Shown one piece after another: positions 60,523 through 64,000 of a DNA stretch of 64,000 nucleotides; positions within the stretch are counted from its first letter, which is position 1; each line of letters begins with the position of its first letter. The notes beneath the pieces were generated by a model that did no database searches, was not told where the DNA came from, and saw only the letters and a program-made list of their open reading frames with translations. The DNA is from Boswellia sacra. Its lineage: Eukaryota > Streptophyta > Magnoliopsida > Sapindales > Burseraceae. Location: NCBI GenBank assembly GCA_013180625.2, contig SNVD02006118.1, positions 62,001 through 126,000 on the forward strand. Reading direction: 5' to 3'. A program made the position numbers and the translations under genes.

Positions 60523-62813
60523 TGTAATATTCAAATTTTAATATTTACGTTATTTAAGTTATAGTAAGGGTATATATATATGTCTATATATGTAAATTTA
60601 TTATTATTCTATTTAGGAGTACACTTATACCTGTTACCAATCAGTCCTAGGGTATAAGTCAGTTACTATATAAATTAATTTTAAGCGTTATATCATTTAC
60701 ATTTGCGTTCAATTAGGGTTTTGAGTGTAAGCGGCGGTGAGAGTAACTCAGCGTACTCAATTTACGGTAAGTGAGAATTTTAATTTCATTAGATTGAGTT
60801 ATTGATTAAATAAAATATTTCTAAATTAGAATTTTATTGTATGTTCAAGGAATTTTCACGTTAAAGTAAGATTAGAAGTATTGATCAGAATACAACTTCC
60901 CGTAATTCATTTGATAAGAGGTAAGAATTTCACTATAACTCTGTTTGATTATATTTTGAGATATTATTTTATGCTAGAAATTAGATTCTATATACGTTAA
61001 AACATATTAGGTTGAAGTGATTGATTACTATTTATGTTACAATATTGAATATTATATTGTAAATAGAAGTTTAATTAGAAGTCTGTATATATGCTGATTC
61101 CATGAATTTTAATCTGTGGAAACTTTAAATATTTTAAGTCAATATTTTTATTACGGTTTCAAGACATGAAAATAGATATCATAATTTTTTTTATGTCAAA
61201 ATCATGCATAAAACTATTTTATAAATATTTTTGAAACTGGTTTTACATGCTGAAAAACTAAACTGTGAGAAAGTCATACTTGAATTCATGAATTTTATTT
61301 CTGACCAATGCGTCTCCAAAAATTTTGAAAATTTTTATGCTGGTTCATTTATATGTTGACAATGATTCTATAAATTTTCGTAATTTTATGCCCATTATTT
61401 AATTTTATAAAAATCATCGAAGTGAGCTGACTCACAAATTTGTTCAGTTTGACAGTTTTCTGGTGTCTGAAGAATTAATTCAATTAAAATACTTTTTGCT
61501 AATAAATGTATACAGAAAAATTTGTGGAACATCATATCCATGTCTTGTATACATATGTAAAATTTTAGAGTCTTTGGTATAAGAAATTTAGAGATAAAAT
61601 TCATAGAATAATTACTATTTAGATTTTAGGCTTCAACCGTTAGAACAGTTTAGAGCTGAATTTAACGATATTATTGGTTTAATTATTTTTTTAGGATTTT
61701 TCGATCATTTGAACAGATAGAAGTAGAGTTATTTGATCTGGATTGGAGGTAAGTGATACTTATATTAGTGTGTCTTATTTTGACAAGTACGAAATATTTA
61801 TGATTCCGACACGCAAGATTTATGTATTCTTTTACAAAATTTGAAACTATGTTACATAATTATGTTTTAAGGCATTCAATTATATTTTCAGATTTATTTA
61901 CATAGGATTTAATAAAACAAATAATTTATTTAGAAATGCTTGTATAACAAAAATTATTGATAAATTACCAAACCATTTTATTTGCAATTATCTCTAAATA
62001 CAGAATGTTTTATTCAGTTCTTTTTCTAAAATTTCTTATAATTTATTTAACTTCCATTTTAAAGTTTTTGAACTGATAATATGAATTTCACATCCATAAT
62101 TATTATTATTTCTAAGACTTATTTAAGTATCCTATGATTTATAATGATTTTGAAGTAAACTTGACATTATAAATTATGAATTTCTGGCTCATTATCCGTG
62201 GTACTCAGTATGTTATGTTTGATATGATATGGTTCCAGCTGGATATATGTTTTGTTGTGCACAAATATGATATGATATGTGTGATCGTAATTCGATCCTA
62301 TGATAAGTTATGACTACGTGACATGAGCTGTTTTGAAGTTGTTTGTTTTCTCTTATGAATTTGTTTTAAGAGACTTCTTTAATATGCTTTGATAAGTTTC
62401 ATTATGTTATAATTAAGTTTTATGTAAATTATTATGATACTATGAAATTTATTATTATTTCTATGTTTTACTAGCATACTAATATACGTGTTACTTATTG
62501 AGTTGACGGCTTATTCCTCGTCACCTATATTTTTGCAGATTATGCCTCGTAGATATAAGACTTGTTGGATAGAATGATTAGAGCAGTTTTGGAGATATTT
62601 GCTTTTAGCGCGAATAAGAATTTTGCTCCATTGTAGTTTTGTTTCGACACTCGATTTATTATATTAGCTTTGGTTTGTAATAATGGGATTATTTTTATCC
62701 CTAGAATTTAATAACTTATTTGGATAATTTGTGGTTTAATATTTTAAATAACGAAGTTAGTTGCACTCTGATTTTGGTATGTGTATATCATGTGCCTCAT
62801 TCGAGGTGTTACA
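60523..62813. mobile_element. Solo LTR, about 2.3 kb
   Basis: Begins TGTAATATTC and ends GAGGTGTTACA, with TGTAA/TTACA inverted ends. A perfect 5-bp duplication TCATA flanks it (60518-60522 and 62814-62818). No gag or pol is present. The body is AT-rich and includes TTATTCCTCGTCACCTATAT..TTTTTGCAG near 62510-62540, a word I associate with LTRs of plant gypsy elements. Recombination between two LTRs of one element would leave exactly this structure. Confidence 0.72.
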
Positions 62814-62818
62814 TCATA

Positions 62819-63554
62819 CATGTTAATCATCTTTTCCAGGTGAGCATTTTATTTTAATATGGCATCCATCACTATTCTCCTTCCTTCAGGAGCAAATGAA
62901 ATCTCCTCTCCGAAGTTTATTGGCCTAAGATGTTATGAATGGGGCAAATCTTCGACCAGGGTGTCCAATGTTAACCAATGTCATATACCCTATAAAATCC
63001 ATCAAGAGTCCCTTTTGAATGAATTTCCAATGATTTTTCAACTACGGGAAAAGATCTCTCATATTTTTTGACGCTACAAAATATTTTGAACATCAGTGAA
63101 CACCCACCACAGCTGAACTAGCGTCGGACTGAATCCATCAGATTTAAAAAATTGTGACGGCAAAACATGAATTAGCTGTATTTTTACATGTGAACAAACT
63201 TCTAGCTGTAGCCGCCTGTAAGATAACATTTGCCAATGATAGGAACCAGGTAAATAAACAAAACACAGTAGGGGATTTAACAGTGAAAGTTTTCAGGAAA
63301 TTATCCAAACATCAGCTAATTATCATCAGCTGGGAAAAAAGGTTTGAGCTTGTCGAGATAGTTAGAGGAAGATCAAAATTTTTTGTTTAACCGACCAGCT
63401 ATCGGAATAGCCAAGGTCTCTATAAATGGCACAATCTAATAAACAACTAGAAGAACAAGTTAGAGAGTGTGAGTAGGAAACGGGAAGAAGCTCAAAAGAG
63501 GATTTCAGAATAAAATGTAGAATTTCATTTTTTTCAATAAAATAAATGCAGAAT
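62819..63554. other. Intergenic region left of the MRS2 gene
   Basis: A 70-codon frame at 62859-63071 (+) starts MASITILLPSGANEISSPKF; I do not recognise it and see no supporting exon. The rest is probably 3' flank of the magnesium transporter. Confidence 0.4.
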
Positions 63555-64000
63555 TTACAATGGAAAGACTTTCTTGTATCTGAAATACAACAAGAAAGAG
63601 ATGTACAACAATCCACACGCGAGCCCTGTTATAACCAGAACCCAATTGAATGCAGATGGGTAATCAAAAATTGTGGCTGCAAAGTTCATTCCAAAGACTC
63701 CTGTCACAACTGCAAATATAGCAGCAACGAAGGTTGCTGCAGTAAGAAGCAACTCGAATTGAATCAGTTGATTCTGAACATTGCCCTGTTTATAAAACTG
63801 AAATAATTAATTTTCCACAAAATTTAGTCAAAAAATAATAAACAAATAAAAGTGATGTCAACATATCAATAAATTGTCATCACTCACCAATTTAATGTTG
63901 ATCAAATCTTCAGTATCATCAATGTATTCTTTGAGCTGCATCACCACAAAAGATAAGTATTTTCAGCATCAGTATTTACCCAAGTAATTACTATGTCAAT
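63555..64000 (-). CDS. MRS2/CorA-type magnesium transporter, 3' end (partial)
   Basis: Two last exons are visible on the minus strand: 63935-63888 (LKEYIDDTEDLINIKL) and 63785-63555 (stop at 63557-63555); earlier exons lie beyond the right edge. The final exon encodes the two transmembrane helices and the signature GMN motif (AAIFAVVTGVFGMNF), then VLVITGLACGLLYISFLLYF and a basic end RYKKVFPL. MRS2/MGT proteins form pentameric Mg2+ channels in plasma, plastid, mitochondrial or vacuolar membranes; the sequence IQFELLLTAATFV resembles the MRS2-1/5/10 group. Subcellular site cannot be judged without the N-terminus. Confidence 0.92.

Noticed and set aside
62859..63071. Separate small gene starting MASITILLPSG
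   Set aside because: No recognisable homology, no splice-linked second exon and no supporting context; left as unassigned.

Overview
This window is nuclear DNA from a flowering plant, most likely a eudicot. The genes are split by many short AT-rich introns with GT-AG borders, the intergenic DNA is AT-rich, and plant retrotransposons, a LINE, a hAT element and a CACTA element are all present. Every recognisable gene product is a plant family. The species cannot be named from the sequence.

Left third (1-16 kb): mostly transposon debris. It holds the 5' half of a decayed Ty3/gypsy element (1 to about 2450, minus strand), a leucine-rich-repeat receptor pseudogene (about 3213-3686), and a 3.2 kb LTR element with gag and protease but no reverse transcriptase (4181-7374, minus), joined to an inverted partial LTR. 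Next is a plant-mobile-domain (PMD) pseudogene (about 8811-11235, minus) split by a 1.2 kb hAT element (9471-10676). Last is a 2.2 kb LINE that keeps ORF1 but lacks ORF2 and is bounded by a perfect 14-bp target-site duplication (13835-16029).

Middle (17.7-40.4 kb): an Erlin-like SPFH gene (17739-20394, +), a 4.2 kb CACTA element (21659-25863), a gene-poor stretch, a ureide permease gene (31529-34859, +) and a RUS3-type DUF647 gene of 15 coding exons (36080-40342, minus).

40.8-44.1 kb: a tandem array with a unit of about 782 bp. Each unit carries one tRNA on the minus strand. Three are tRNA-Asn(GTT); the fourth has the tRNA-Asn body but a CTT (Lys) anticodon.

Right third (44.2-64 kb): an intronless PPR gene (44213-46192, +), a small secreted galacturonan-binding-like gene (47607-49066, +), a purple acid phosphatase gene of the PAP1 type (51168-57266, +; 613 aa), a POLAR-like coiled-coil gene (57915-59822, +), a 2.3 kb solo LTR with 5-bp duplications (60523-62813), and the 3' end of an MRS2/CorA magnesium transporter (63555 to beyond 64000, minus).

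The cellular genes have unrelated jobs: ER membrane proteostasis, ureide/nucleobase transport, a RUS-family protein, organelle RNA metabolism, cell wall, phosphatase-like, cell polarity and Mg transport. They read as an ordinary chromosomal arm segment rather than a pathway cluster. The most unusual items are the tRNA satellite with an anticodon switch, the ORF1-only LINE with monomer-like 5' repeats, and a GA-AG intron predicted in the Erlin gene. Exon borders were derived by hand from splice signals and reading-frame continuity.
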